This document shows positions 1 through 11,457 of a stretch of 64,000 nt of DNA, piece by piece. Position numbers and translations under genes: made by a program. Numbering within the stretch: the stretch's first letter is position 1; each line of letters opens with the position of its first letter. The stretch comes from Heligmosomoides polygyrus polygyrus. Lineage: Eukaryota > Nematoda > Chromadorea > Rhabditida > Heligmosomidae. The DNA lies in contig OX377201.1 of NCBI GenBank assembly GCA_947396885.1, positions 69,104,983 to 69,168,982 on the forward strand, given 5' to 3'. The notes under the pieces are model-generated. The model saw nothing but the letters and a program-made list of their open reading frames with translations, was not told the origin of the DNA and ran no database searches.

Positions 1-380
1 TCAACTTTTTCCCCTAAAAACAGTGAAGAAAGACGTTGACGCTGACATAAAAATCATAGTGTTCCGACTTACGCTTCACAGATCTTGATGCTTTTGGCTT
101 TCTCGCAGGTGTTTTCCGCTGCTTTTCTTTAGTAACTTCGAGTTGAATGGAATCATACGAGTTTACGATTTGAGGTGGCTGAAAAAAAAAACTGTAGCGT
201 TGGGCATGGAACTGCACTTAGCGAAGTATGGTCCAACCTTTTGTCGACCCCGCTTCGATGGAGCGACGAAATCTTCATCATATTCATCTTCTACTGTTGA
301 GCCAAGGTCCAAAAAACTTTCTTGAATCTGAAACTTGAGAAGACTAGGCAGAAGGTTATAAAGCGTTTCCCAAGGAAACC

Positions 381-690
381 GAAAATTTTAAATAAAATGA
401 GAATAAAGGATGAACGATAAACGGCGGCGTTAATCGCTCCCCTTTGGGATGCGCCACGTTCTGCTTCTACGGGATATCGGGGAGGCAATTCGAATGGCGC
501 ATTTGGCCTACACAATAACTTGCGGCGGTTTTCGGATGGACAAGTCAGTGTTTTATAGATCCCAAATAAGACTGATACCAATTCACCGACCCGGAAGAAC
601 GGAACGCTTGGCTAGCATGGGCGAGAGCCTCGAACCAGGGACCTTGAATCGGGTGCGCGCAACATCCGGCCCCTCCTTAGACAGATAATA
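381..690 (-). mobile_element. tRNA-derived SINE, family A, copy 1
   Basis: Read on the minus strand, this block starts with a tRNA-like head. The B-box-like segment GGTTCGAGGC lies near position 630. About 200 bp of family-specific body follow, then a tail of TCCTTTA-like repeats near 381-415. The body matches copies at 4437-4733 (minus) and 7788-8075 (plus) over most of its length. One shared segment is AATTGGTATCAGTCT, which appears as AATTGGTACCAGACT in the other copies. The A box is worn here, so the tRNA origin is clearest from the 4.4-kb copy. It has no protein coding; such elements are copied by a partner LINE. Confidence 0.6.
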
Positions 691-2800
691 TAGAAATAAC
701 AAAAATATGAGAAACATGGACTGGGAAACTAATACTCAATAGTGTTACATGTAAGAACAGAGGATAGGTTGAAGTACGTGAAAGACAACTAAACAGCCAA
801 TTACTATCACACGAGAGATAAAAAATAAACAAATTAAGATACCTTTGCAGTTGTACTTATCTTCCTTCTTCTGCTAACATTTAGGTTTGGACCTATGGCG
901 TCAGCCATGTCGGCCGAATCACAAAAACACCTGAAAGTTAGGCTATAAAGTTAGAAAGGAAAGAGCAGCAACAATTCATGAGGGAAACAAGGCACTTTGC
1001 TGAGTAGGCATCAACTCGGAACAGCTAATCCTTCGAAATCCGATAAGAATTTAGGGATGAGAATCACCACTTCATCGCGTCATGAAATCAAAATAGAAAG
1101 AGGAAAGCAGCTCTATTTTACCACGTCCCGCTATCCTATCCCACCCTCGAGCCCCTCAACAGCATAGTACTAGGCTTCTCGAAGGCTCCCGCCGATTCGG
1201 CCTTCATGACTTCCCAACTGCAAGTTTTGCCTCTGCGTGCAGCAGAATCTGTTCCCTCAAGTACATTTGAAGTATCTAAGGTGTCCTCCGAAAACACCTA
1301 TGGGAAAACCTTGACTTTCGAATGTACGTACCTTATGACATCACTCGCCGATACACTTACAACCGAAAAAAACCCGTCCGAGTTGTCCGGGGTGCAACGC
1401 CCACAGCCGCGCGATTCAAACATGGTTTTTATTAACCATGGAACGCCCTTACTACAGGCTTTACACGTTGGAGCCAGGGATGAAGAACATTAACGACGCT
1501 CTATGGGATTTTCTGCCCATCAGAAGCCCCCCCCCCCCGACCCTATTTGCGCCGGAGAAGCATGCAAGCAAATATCACTAGCTGCGGCGACGGATTAGTA
1601 TAGGGATAGGCAACTCGGTTCCGTAACGATTTCCCTGAATCTCAGTCCGAAACTACGGTAAATAACTCAGACGGTTTTTTTTTCGGTTGAAAGTCAGTTT
1701 ACCAAACACTTATGACTTCTATGCCATTGAACACACACGTGAATATCGGGTATAGGTGTGGATTTTATGATTGAATAAACAAATAAAATTTTGAATTTAG
1801 CCGAGTGCTATTTAAAATAGAAAAGGATAGCAGTCAGTGACTGGCCAAGAAATTTTCCTTTGAAAGTATTGTACTCGAGGAGTATTGAGGACTACAAGAC
1901 AAAGTGGAGCTCACTTAATAAGTACTCCACAGCTTTATCCCCTTCATGAAAATGCAATGAGAGGTCTGTTAACTAGTTTCTTATTGTAAAAAGGACTTGC
2001 GGTCATGTACATAATAACAATTTGATATATGGCATGGGTTTTGTTCAACAATGCGGCCAAGATTTGGATCGGGTAGGTAATCATGACCCCGACAGCTTTA
2101 CTCACCTATGTAATTGGTCGAGAAGTCAAGATACAGAGGGAGAAGCTGATGTGGATCCACAACGACGGCCTGGGTACTGTGGGAGAACCAATTCTTGGCG
2201 GACAACTCATCGCTAGCTTTGGCTGTTTAGTCGCGAGTATACTTCTAGCCCATTGTGACGTGTGTTTAAATACGCTTGCAACTGCTGTGTGAGAACGTTC
2301 ACAAAGCAATCTATACGTTAAGAGGATTACCTCTCGAAGGCGCCTTCTAGTGTACGGTTTTAGAATAGATTCCTTGAGAAAGAAGTTTATTTCCAATAAA
2401 GTAGAGCAACAAAGGCACGCTGAATACAGTTAACTCTGTTTCGATAAAACTGGATAAGGATGCTGGACTGTAGGAGAAGGGTCTGCTCTGTATCACCTAC
2501 ACAGCTATCAACTTTACCTAGCCCAAGCAGAAATAAGTTTCCTCCTGCGGTTGCGTTGTGTATTTATCCGCGTTTAGCGTGCATATTTCAAGAGGTTTTT
2601 GGACAAATTTCTTAGATTCTACGTAGGTTTGTCAGTATCCTCTCCAGGACCACCTCCTTGAAAAATCTTGACGGTGGCGGGAATGTTCGCAGCATAGCGT
2701 TCAAAATGGCGGAAACTTTTGACAGGCCTAGTACAAGCCAAACCAGGCCGCAGAAATGGAATATAAACGAAATTAGACGCTAAAAGCTGAGCTAATAAAA
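691..2800. other. No gene recognised
   Basis: Only short open frames occur (longest 96 codons), with no conserved motif or convincing splice pattern that I can see. There is a C-run at about 1530 and AT-rich stretches around 1740-1830. No repeat matched elsewhere in the window. Confidence 0.4.
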
Positions 2801-3103
2801 ATGAGTAGAGTAGTGGCCAGTATGAAGAAAAATAGCAGCAAAACTAGAGCCCAAACCAGAGAGCGCCAAGCAGCGCGAGTATTGAATTTCCAACAGCAGT
2901 CCCGTAGAATGAAAGAGTTGGTGTGTAACTGCGTACAACTCGGGCAAATTGACGCGGGAAACACGTCGAACGCCACATTCGACGCCGAATTTGTTGGTGG
3001 TGCAGCTTTTCGATTGCGTTTTGCGGAAGAAAAGGAACAATTTGAGGGCTTTTGTCATGTCATAAGGTGGAGACTAGGCATCGGCTTTCAAGGCGGAGAG
3101 TGA
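2801..3103 (+). other. 100-codon open frame of unknown status
   Basis: This open frame starts at ATG and runs 100 codons. Its first 35 residues are rich in Arg, Lys and Gln; the rest is mixed. I recognise no domain. A competing frame on the opposite strand (2792-3058) overlaps it. Without homology or splice evidence it may be chance, and it is listed only because it is the longest simple frame in the first 3 kb. Confidence 0.12.
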
Positions 3104-4089
3104 CGTTCGCAGGCGCGTAACTCCGATGGACCTTGCTACATTTGCGAACTAAGCTTGTGCATGTCCTCGACAAAGGGCCGGCAGTGGCGGAATATTTTAG
3201 GCGACACGTGAGTAGACCATAGCAGTGCGATATGTTTCCGGTGTTGAGCAGACCTACACTCACATCGCCGCCGTAGTTTTCAATTTTTTCGCCGACATTT
3301 CAATAGATGCGGGTTTGATGAGCTACACTGTGAAGACTGCGCACTTCTGTGCTTTCCCGCACTGTCGCAGAGCACAAAACCTGCCTTATGTGACTTATTT
3401 TACGTAGATACCTTGATGGCCCTTTTGTCGGCTGAAGGTCTTCTCAGCGGGGACCACAACTCTTCCAGACCACTCAATCTCTGGCAGCTTGCATCTAGTG
3501 AGGCAGTCTCCGCTCTCCGAAAGATCTTGAGAATGAGTCTGCCCATCGCGTTGATGGTCGTCCCAGTGGTCTCTTATGGTCTCTCGGGAGCCATTCTGTG
3601 ACACGGAGACTCCATCTATCGTCCTTTCGTCGAAGCAGGTGTCCGGCCCAGCGATATTTGGACTTCTTCATGTACTGCAGCGGATCAGCTAATTGTGACT
3701 TCTCCCTTAGCTCGGAGCTTCGTAGTCCTTCTTGGCGTTGCTGACGAAGGCTTGTCCTCAGAAGACATCTCTCCAGTGCACGATGCGTAGTTTGCATTGC
3801 TCTGGCGATTGTCTTGTTGACGGGCCAGGTTTCCGTCGCGTAACACATCACAGGCAGTACAGAGGCGTTGAATATCGAGGCCCTGAGGCCGGCATCTCTG
3901 ACCTGATCGGTGTCTTCGCGAATCGAACTGAAGGCTGCCCATGCTGCGCGTCTCCTGCGGGCGATTTTAGGAGCGAGGTCGTTACCCATGTTCAGCTCTC
4001 TTCCTCGATAGACGCAGGAGTCGACTTGTTGTAGAGCGACTCCATTTAACCTTACGAGTCCCGTGTCACACCACTGATTGACCATAAAT

Positions 4090-4121
4090 TGCGTTTTGGA
4101 CATATTCATGTCCAAAACGCA
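4090..4121. repeat. Perfect 14-bp-arm hairpin at an RTE deletion junction
   Basis: TGCGTTTTGGACAT (4090-4103) and its exact reverse complement (4108-4121) are separated by 4 bp. The paralogous RTE-1 copy at 62.2 kb has only the right half here, and roughly 80 bp of RT palm sequence present there is missing in this copy. The second arm therefore looks like template-switched filler made when the deletion formed. Confidence 0.7.
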
Positions 4122-4436
4122 GAACAATATCGTCGGCGAAGCGAAGATTGCTGATCGGTTTACCGTCCACAGGTTAGCCCTTATCGTCCCAGTTCAAGTC
4201 CTTCATGGCATCCTGGAGTGCCGCTATGAATAGCTTAGGAGAAATCGTGTCTCTCTGCCGTACTTCTTTCCCGATAGGAATCTTAAGCTTTCGATCGAAC
4301 AACTGGATGGTAGTTGATGTGTTCGAGAAGCATTCGTCGAAGTCGGATGTAGGACAATGGTATACCAGCATGCACAAGCGCGTTCAGAATGGCGCTAATT
4401 TCCAAAGAGTCGAACGCTTTCCGATAATCCACGAAG

Positions 4437-4733
4437 GATAAAGGATAAGGATAAAGGACGGCGTTACTCAATCCCTTTTTGGATGCACCACGCATTCTAC
4501 TTCTACGGGATGTCGTGGAGGCGGAATGAATGCTTATTTGGCCATACAATGACTTGCGGTGGCCAGCCGATGAACAAGTCAGCGCTCTATCCTTCCCAGA
4601 CAAGTCTGGTACCAATTCACCGACCCCGGAGGGATAGGAGGCTTGGTTGGCATGGGCGGGAAATCCGAACAGGGAACCTGGTATCGGGTGCACTCGACAG
4701 CCTGCGCCTCCTCCGACTGCGCTACACGCGCCC
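4437..4733 (-). mobile_element. tRNA-derived SINE, family A, copy 2 (inserted in RTE-1)
   Basis: This is the best-preserved copy. In the sense (minus) direction it opens GGGCGCGTGTAGCGCAGTCG, containing a perfect pol III A box (TAGCGCAGTCGG). A B-box-like TGTTCGGATTTC follows, then the body, then a tail of TATCC/TTATCC repeats. It is flanked by the direct repeat CCACGAAG at 4429-4436 and 4732-4739. Removing the element and one repeat rejoins the RTE reading frame as ...LVLVFV/DYRKAFDSLE. This shows both the exact insertion and the element limits. Confidence 0.85.
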
Positions 4734-6120
4734 ACGAAGACAAGGACTAATGGGACGTGATATTCCCGGCTCCTTTTGATGTGTTGTGAGACAGTCTGAT
4801 TATTGTTCGCAGGAGTAATCCTTGCGAAACCCTGCTTGCTCCACTGGCTGATACTCATCCAAGCAACGCTCCATATGGTTAAGCTGTATCTTGGTGAAGA
4901 TCTTGTACACAACCGAGAGAAGACTGATGGGTCGATAGTTGTTAATATTCTCCTGCTGACCTTTTCTGAAGATTAGAACTGTTATCGATTCCTTCCAAGA
5001 GTCCGGAATCCTACCAAGACGAAGGTAGTGGTTGAAGTGCTTGGCAAGAAGTGAGCAGAGGGCACTGCCACCCGCACGAAGGAGATCAGCAGAAATGCCG
5101 TCTGGCCTGGGAGCAGTGCTGGCTTCATCCATCTGATGGCATGAGCAACTTCTGATTCCAGAATGGGAGGTACTTCCTCAGCTGGTGGCATAAAGCATTT
5201 CGGGACAGTGATGAAAGAACGGAACGGATCTGTGTAGAATTCTTGAACGATGGCTTCCATCGCTCTTCGTGACGTTTGCGTTGTTCCATCCGTATCCATA
5301 AGGGCTGACATTATTGCCTTCTGATCGCAGAGATCTCGTTGCAGCGCTTTATGCTTGAACCCTGCCCAGCGGCTTCTAACAGCCTCAATCTTCTTTAGGC
5401 TTTTGTGGACTCCTTCACTGCAATTCGACAGACCTTCGAGATGGTGACTTTTTCCAGATGGAAGGCATTACGATCCAATTTGACAGCTCATCTTTGCCCC
5501 AGGAGTTTAATAGCATGTGCGTTGAGTCTTGAGGCAGGCGATGATGTGGCTTCACAACAGCTGCTAGCACATTTCAACGGTCCTTCGGAGAAAAGGTAGT
5601 AGTCTTCGATTGATTTTCAAGAAGATTCCGAACATACGACTTGACTGTGGGGATCCTCACCGGTGCCGGTTTATGAGTGTCACGTCTGAGCATCTTCTTT
5701 TTGAGAGTCAGCTTCGCATGGACAAGACGGTGATCCGAGCCGGTGTCAAATGAAGGCAACACGGAGACGTCGAACAGACTCCAGCGTCTGTTGGTAAGAA
5801 CATGGTCGATCTCCGAACATATTTCTCCATGGTGACTTTTCCAGGTCCATCACCGGTTTGAAGTCTTCTTGAACATAGAATTTCCATGGAAGAGACGGCA
5901 TGCGGATAAGGAGTCTATCAGTCGCACTCAGTTTTCGCTCCTTGAGAACGTTCCATGCGGTTCTAGTCTCCATTCATCGTGACCATTCGTACCGAAGGTA
6001 GCGTTAAAGTCCCAACAAAGACGTTGTAGTAGCTCTTGTCGTCGTTGACAGTCCTGCGGGTGAATAGACAGTTTCCGTGTCCTAGTGAGAGGGAGTTTCT
6101 GGTAGTCCGATTCCAATGAC

Positions 6121-6480
6121 GTCCTGATAGTTTAACTCCGAGATTAGATGGCCCCTCGCCGGAGGTGGATTCAACCGACGTCGTAGAAGACCACCTCCGG
6201 CTCGTGGAGGATTAGGGCGCGGGTTCAGTTGTTTGAGCCATTACGGTGGTCTGGTTACTCACATGTTCGTGGCCAGGGGTACATGAGAGCCACCAATACT
6301 CGACAAAGCGTCGCGTACTGGGTCCATTTGTGCCGCTGGCCATCACTAAAGTGATGTTCACCCCTTCACCGCGATGAGGTGGCACATGACGAGGCCTTAT
6401 GTGACTCGTGACTAAAAGCCAATGGTAGCGACGAGCTATCCTCGAAAATGGGCGTCTCATTTTTGTTTATTTAGGAGTGT
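6121..6480. other. Unassigned spacer with a short inverted repeat
   Basis: This lies between the RTE-1 and CR1 relics. CGCCGGAGGTGG at about 6156 and CCACCTCCGGCTCG at about 6190 can pair. An 82-codon minus frame shows no recognisable domain. It may be untranslated LINE sequence. Confidence 0.3.
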
Positions 6481-6499
6481 CAAGTACCGACACACAATG

Positions 6500-7737
6500 G
6501 AATTAATAAATAAAACTAAAACCAAACAGAAACAGAATAGAGACTTGGAATTACAATGCCACAAACAATGAGAGATTAAGTGATGAACTCAGCAACGCGC
6601 ATTTTGAACGTATTATAACTCGATGAGAAATGAGGATAACGAAGGACACGGTTGAAGGCAGTACGAACTCTGGAAGGGAAAAACTTTGACCTGATCTGCG
6701 TATTGGCCGATGAGGTTGTAAATTTTAAGGCTGCTCCTCTGGTGTGGGAAGTTACTGGAATGAAGAAATCAGAAATTTGGAGATCAATTAATCCCTTAAA
6801 AATCTTAAACGCCATGAGGAGATCAAAGCGCTTTCTTCTCCATTCCAAAGAGGGGATACCTAAGACATGGTTTCTAGCAGTAGAATTTGGGATATCGCTA
6901 TAGGGAAGCCTGAAGCTACGCAGGAACAGTTTCCGGGTGAAAGTGTTTTGGACTCTCTCCAGTGCAAGGATATCCTTCTTTTTAAGGGAGAAAAGATGGT
7001 GGTACTGCTCTCCAGTATAGGACGAATGTATAACTTATACGCCTTAAGTAGGGTGTTTTGATCCGAAGTGTGAAGAACCTTGAAAATGTTATAGACTCTG
7101 CGGTGACCTTTACTTGAGATAGATTTATAGTGCATATCGAAGTTCAGATTACTGTCATAAGAGACGCCTAAGTCCTTCACCTCGTTAACAACGTCCAGGG
7201 GAAATCCAGATAAAGTATAATGAGGATGTCTAGGAAGTTTTCCAATGGGAAGAACACAAGTTTTTTCAACTGATAGCGGGAGGTCATTTCGAGAAGACCA
7301 TTCATCAACCCTGTTTATGGCCTGTTGAATGATAGAGTCCGAGTCACTGTCCTGAACAACTTTGAAAATTTTGATATCGTCCGCATACATGCAACAGGTG
7401 ACATCTAGGTCTCCCAACACAAGTGGCAAGTCCGAAGTGAAGATGTTAAATAATAAAGGCGAAAGGACTCCACCCTGAGGGACACCACTTGAAACTGAAT
7501 GCACTGGAGAAAGAGAAGTGCCAACTGCAACTTGAAATGTTCGGTTTGAAATGAAGGACTTTAACCACTGAACAATCCGAGGATTGAAACCAATTGAATG
7601 CAGCTTGAGTATAAGTAAATCGTGGGGAACCTTGTCGAAAGCTTTACAAAAGTCGAAATAGACCACATCGATAGAGTAACTACTATCATAAGCCTTGGTT
7701 CACTCATTGAAACAGGAGAGTAATGAAGTTTCAACCG
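6500..7737 (-). mobile_element. CR1/Jockey-type LINE relic, RT and C-terminal tail (copy 1)
   Basis: Sense is the minus strand. The RT is long and well kept from 7735 to about 6985: VYFDFCKAFDKVPHDLL, the SGVPQGGVLSPLLFNIF motif, and CCMYADDIKIF with intact YADD. A frameshift near 6985 follows. The C-terminal tail (6576-6848) has the CR1-type TRG...FF..RV pattern and ends ...MRVAEFIT. The 3' untranslated end is AT-rich at about 6500-6560. The 5' half is missing or displaced: a SINE begins at about 7788, and a small endonuclease-like scrap lies beyond it. Confidence 0.85.
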
Positions 7738-7787
7738 ACATACAGGCTCATCCTACAGTATGGGGACGGAATGGGGGAGGGGGGGGG

Positions 7788-8075
7788 GGGCGTGTAACGC
7801 AGTGGGAGGAGGTACCGACTGCCGCGTGCACCCGAGACTAGGTTCTTGGATCGGATTTCCCGCCAAAGCCAACCAAGCCTTCCATCCCTGAATTGGTCAA
7901 TGAATTGGTACCAGACCTCTCTGAGAAGGACAAAGCGCTGACGTGTTAATGGGATGCCCATCGCAAGTCATTGTGTAACTAAATACGCCTGAAAATTGCC
8001 TGCACAAAATCCCGGAAAGTATAATGCATCCCATAAGGACTTGAGTAACGTCCGTCCTTCATCCTTATCCTTATG
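7788..8075 (+). mobile_element. tRNA-derived SINE, family A, copy 3
   Basis: On the plus strand the head CGTGTAACGCAGTGGGAGG (A-box region) follows a run of G at 7774-7790. The B-box region is GGTTCTTGGATCGGATTTCC, then the family body, ending in TCATCCTTATCCTTAT at 8059-8074. It sits between two CR1 pieces of minus orientation, so it probably interrupted or bridged that relic. I could not identify a clear target duplication. Confidence 0.75.
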
Positions 8076-8079
8076 TCGT

Positions 8080-8290
8080 TGCGGAATCAACTAGTGGACG
8101 AGTAAACCAGAAGGATGCCACTTGAACTGAATTGGTGATGCAATTTCCGATCTGATGCTGGAAGATTCATGTCAAGCAATAAAAACCTATACATACATCC
8201 TTTGTGCATTAATAAATCAGGGAGTCGAAGGAGGACGAGCAACCGTAGCGCAAAGGATAAAAAATAATAGGGCAGTTGGTAGATGATCAT
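8080..8290 (-). mobile_element. CR1 endonuclease scrap
   Basis: The minus-strand frame at 8087-8290 contains YQLPYYFLSFA...CMYRFLLLDMNLPASD. It resembles the VYRPP...ILGDFNLPG region of CR1-type apurinic endonucleases, but the Gly-Asp-Phe-Asn signature is eroded. Orientation agrees with the RT piece at 6.5-7.7 kb, so both may be one element with an internal deletion. Confidence 0.35.
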
Positions 8291-8312
8291 TGGATAGACA
8301 CCTTGGGCCTTA

Positions 8313-8445
8313 GCCCCGTTTATACTTCGACGCTGAGGGACGCGACCCCACGTCTATTGGCCATAGTGATTAAGCGACGCGACCGATCAATCTGGATACT
8401 TCACATGCCGTCGCGTCGCTCGACGTTGGAAGTATAAGCGGGGCC
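8313..8445. mobile_element. Palindromic MITE, 133 bp, TTA target
   Basis: The terminal inverted repeats are GCCCCGTTTATACTTC (left) and, reversed, GGCCCCGCTTATACTTCC (right). Flanks are TTA at 8310-8312 and 8446-8448. It has no coding capacity. The TTA duplication and GC-rich ends fit a PIF/Harbinger-type non-autonomous element. Confidence 0.65.
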
Positions 8446-8448
8446 TTA

Positions 8449-8731
8449 GGCCTCGTGCATACTCTCCGTGGCCGCGATGGAATCGAGGCGATGAGATTTG
8501 CAGAGCGACGTGAAAGGATTTGGAGTTCTCAGTGTTCGTCGCATCGCTTATCGCTCAGCAAGGAAGCGCGACGGCGATCCGCCCAGGACCAGCGCTAAAC
8601 ACCAGGCGCGGTTTGAAAAAGTATGCCACTCCCGCAGCAAAGTTCCCTTCGACTATTCGACCGCGCGCGGCGGAATCGCGATAAACTGAGCGCCGCGATA
8701 GCATCGCAGCGTCGGAGGTATGCCCCCGGCC
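8449..8731. mobile_element. MITE with GGCC ends, 283 bp, TTA target
   Basis: It begins GGCCTCGTGCATACT and ends AGGTATGCCCCCGGCC, flanked by TTA at 8446-8448 and 8732-8734. It shares the left TTA with the neighbouring MITE, so it probably inserted into that element's own target duplication. A diverged copy in opposite orientation lies at 38001-38318. Confidence 0.65.
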
Positions 8732-9189
8732 TTAATGAAGCAACGTTTGTTGTGAGATTGCCTGCTATCCTTCATCAATTAACTTGTGACTGAAACGCGT
8801 GTGTCTAATTTTCCGCGCCGCCTTAATACAGTGAAAGACGTAAGATTATGGACGCAGCTATTCCAGACAAGTGCTGTGCAAACAGCAATTCAGTAAGAAT
8901 GTGGGCAATTCACCCTATTTCTGAAGAGTATGAGTTCAGTTTTCAAGCAGAATGAGTGCGGAGTGAGGGATATTCGCCTCTCGGCGCATTCAACGCCTAA
9001 TGTAGTACCAGAATGAGGATCCATCCACTACTATGGATTTCGCTGAAGTGGAAGAAGACCGAGATCATCCTTTCACAACTGACAATATTTCCTTGTGATA
9101 TATTGCGACCCCACGGGTCTCCCTCCTTAGAGAGCCTTCAGACTCTCTTGTTAATAGGATCTTGGGCCGCCTATTGCAGACACGAGGCG

Positions 9190-10550
9190 CTCGCGTCCCC
9201 GGGAGGTGGATAAGGGAATGAATCACGAACCAGGTCGAGCGTGTACTGCCCAGAGACACGGTTGAAATGCAGGTGAAGGACTTCGTGGTAGTGCTGTGTC
9301 GGGTCGACTCGTTCCTTGTGTGCGGGCGTGGCACGTTCATGTACAGAGTGCGTGGGTGTGTTCGAGTCTGCGCAGACTGCATCCTGCACGTGAGCCTGGT
9401 CTGGTTGGCTGCCCGGAGTTCCTCGACGACAGAGCCTGACTAGCTACCCGTATGTATTGCAGTGAAACACAGCACTAAAGGGCCTCATTCCCCTGACCCC
9501 GAAAGAGCCTCCATTTCTGGAGCGATGGGAAGGACGAGTACGGAGAGGCTGCTAAAATCTCAGGGCCTAAGTGGGCTGGGCAAACTGTAAAAGACTAGGA
9601 TGATGATCTGTACTTGCAAATGCCGCACGCTCGCATCGGAAGCATCAGTCGAGGAACTGATGATGCGAACCAGGAAGATCAAGTACGATGTCCTCGGACT
9701 GACCTAGTCGAGATGACACCATCCCTACACGCCGCCTGGGTGATAGTCGTTAGTCCCGACTCGGATGCGCACTGACGATGCCGACAGTGACTGCGGAGTC
9801 AATTAGCGTCGATTCGCACCGTGTCACCCGCCGCTTCGCGACGATCTCCGAGGCAGCCCTCGCCGCCGTGCGGTGGTGACCCAGCCGAGCACGGGAGCCT
9901 GCGGTCGAGCGCGACCCCACTGAGGACGAACTTCACAGATCGACCAGATTTACAATTACAGTAGATAACTTATTTAGAGGGTTTACAAAGGCAGCGCAAA
10001 GAGTCGTACTGGTGCGAGACCTACACACTTTCATATCAGAATTTCGAGCTCTATCTGGTGGGCTGTACAGGAACGCTTAAAAATTCCTCTGTAGAGATAT
10101 TTTGACGCAGGCTTCGAGTCAAAGGCTTCAATCAATTAGGCACGAATTTTGTATACTTTATTATCAAAATTTTAAGCTCTATCTGTTGGTCTGTACAGGA
10201 ATGCTCAAACATACCTCTGTGAACATATATTGCAGGCCTACGGATAAAGAATGCGCGAACAATCCATTTCGTATAGAGCCTTCCCACCAGAATCCTGTTC
10301 TAGTTTTTTCATAATACTTCTCGGGTTTTTCTAAGATCCTCGCCACCTTTATGAACCTTTGTGATACCCAGCACGATATTTCTCAAGACTGAGACTGAAT
10401 AGGTAAGAGTAAAAATTCATGGTAATTGAATTTTATCAAGCAACATGTCGATCTTACCACACGTACAACAGGGGCGAATGGACATGTTTCCGGTGCTCCC
10501 TCAAGCAACTCGGTGATCAACGGGACGACAGGTGATACAGGTGATCTTCA
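9190..10550 (+). mobile_element. RTE-3 LINE remnant (5' UTR, endonuclease start, 3' end)
   Basis: The stretch at 9190-9340 matches the 5' part of the RTE-3 copy at 55.23 kb (GGTGGATAAGGGAATGAATC versus GGTGGATAGGGGAAGGAATC). At about 9601-9710 the frame reads MMICTCKCRTLASEASVEEL, then ...KIKYDVLGL, the usual RTE endonuclease N-terminus, before a stop. The segment GATCAACGGGACGACAGGTG at about 10515 matches the 3' end of the copy at 60.82 kb. Most of the endonuclease and all RT motifs between these points are absent or replaced. Confidence 0.55.
10034..10237. repeat. Direct repeat, two diverged units of about 125-bp period
   Basis: AGCTCTATCTGGTGGGCTGT (about 10048) recurs as AGCTCTATCTGTTGGTCTGT (about 10173), with matching flanks through CCTCTGT...CATATTTTG/CATATATTG. 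No coding is evident. Confidence 0.6.
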
Positions 10551-11099
10551 TACATAATGACTTCTGTGCTTAACCGGTGGATGCCACTGTTTTATACTTC
10601 CCGAGGAGGTCTGCTAGCAATTCAAAATTAGGCTGATAGGATTTCCGAACGAGAGCGGACAGGGAGACTCAATTTGGACACCTGACAGAAGGGCCTCCTA
10701 GGACGGCACTACTACGTGCCTAGAGGCTCACCCTGCACTGAAACTGACATTGCTTGCTTGTTATGAAGTTGACCCGGCGCTGCATACCCGCGTTATTCCA
10801 TTCTCGAGCAAAATTTAAATAGGCAACCGGTATGTTATTCTGTTCCTTCATGCAGAAACCCGTTTCGCCGCTATCAATTTCAGAGGTATATGTGAGCCAG
10901 CTCGCAGATGGACTGACAGATTAACTAAGCCTGGATGGCGCCATTGTTGAAAGCCAGCCTTCCGAAATCAGCTTCACAATTTTGATGCGTCATTCTAAAA
11001 GATACGCTGCCTTTTGTTTTGAATGTTTTGCTGCACCCCAATAGAATGTGGCGTGTAGGCATCATCAAAATACATAGTTCTTTTGCGATCAAAACTCTA

Positions 11100-11285
11100 G
11101 CGCCAGGTGGGACTCGAACCCGCACCTCCTGCTGACCGGGCGGGAATGCTCTACGCCATTACAAAACCGGCGCAGTTTTGAACGCAACATCCACACTTCG
11201 TGGGACCCATTACCACTCACCCGTATTTATTGGGATAAGCCGGCCGCTTATACCAGCATGGAAGCAGTTAAGCTGAAGACTTTGA
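11100..11285 (-). mobile_element. tRNA-containing repeat, family B, copy 1
   Basis: On the minus strand, positions 11173-11100 form a degenerate tRNA-like unit. It has acceptor GCGCCGG, a perfect TTCGAGT T-loop (TGCGGGTTCGAGTCCCACC) and 3' CTGGCGC. The preceding 110 bp includes GTCTTCAGCTTAACTGCTTC and matches the segment upstream of the tRNA-like unit at 16663-16733. Two diverged copies sharing both parts indicate a dispersed repeat rather than a working tRNA gene. Confidence 0.6.
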
Positions 11286-11302
11286 TTGAAATGATTAAAC
11301 TT

Positions 11303-11378
11303 AATTTCTTTAAGCCTCAAGTGGCTGGTATTCAGAGCTTACAACCTCGATACCAGCCACCTGAGGCTTAAAGAAATT
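11303..11378. repeat. 28-bp-arm hairpin
   Basis: AATTTCTTTAAGCCTCAAGT... (11303-11330) pairs with 11351-11378 with one mismatch across a 20-nt loop. The left arm resembles sequence at about 16875-16900 in the family B repeat region, so it may be that repeat's end. Confidence 0.6.
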
Positions 11379-11457
11379 GAACTGAGACATACATAGTGTT
11401 TTTCTGCACTATTGACCTTCACGACTTCAGGGGTTGAGAAGAGGCCGAATTCTTTTT

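Larger units (their letters stand above)
3397..6120 (-). mobile_element. RTE-type LINE relic (family RTE-1, copy 1)
   Basis: This is a degenerate non-LTR retrotransposon on the minus strand. Order in the sense direction: endonuclease C-terminal part with the GSDHRLV catalytic motif (about 5700-5760), RT fingers with the NNYRPISLLSV motif (about 4900-4960), RT palm fragments including VDYRKAFDSLE (4370-4440), RFADDIVL (about 4127-4155) and the RTE C-terminal domain (3495-4090). The coding frame is broken many times. It is interrupted by a SINE at 4437-4733, and about 80 bp is lost right after FADD. The 3' end near 3397 matches that of the plus-strand copy ending near 62920 (AAGGTATC(T)AC/AAGTA type tail). 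The intact protein would copy its own RNA at nicked chromosomal targets. Confidence 0.85.

Noticed and set aside
3495..4127. Standalone 210-codon host gene
   Set aside because: The sequence is the C-terminal domain of an RTE reverse transcriptase in a clearly broken element.
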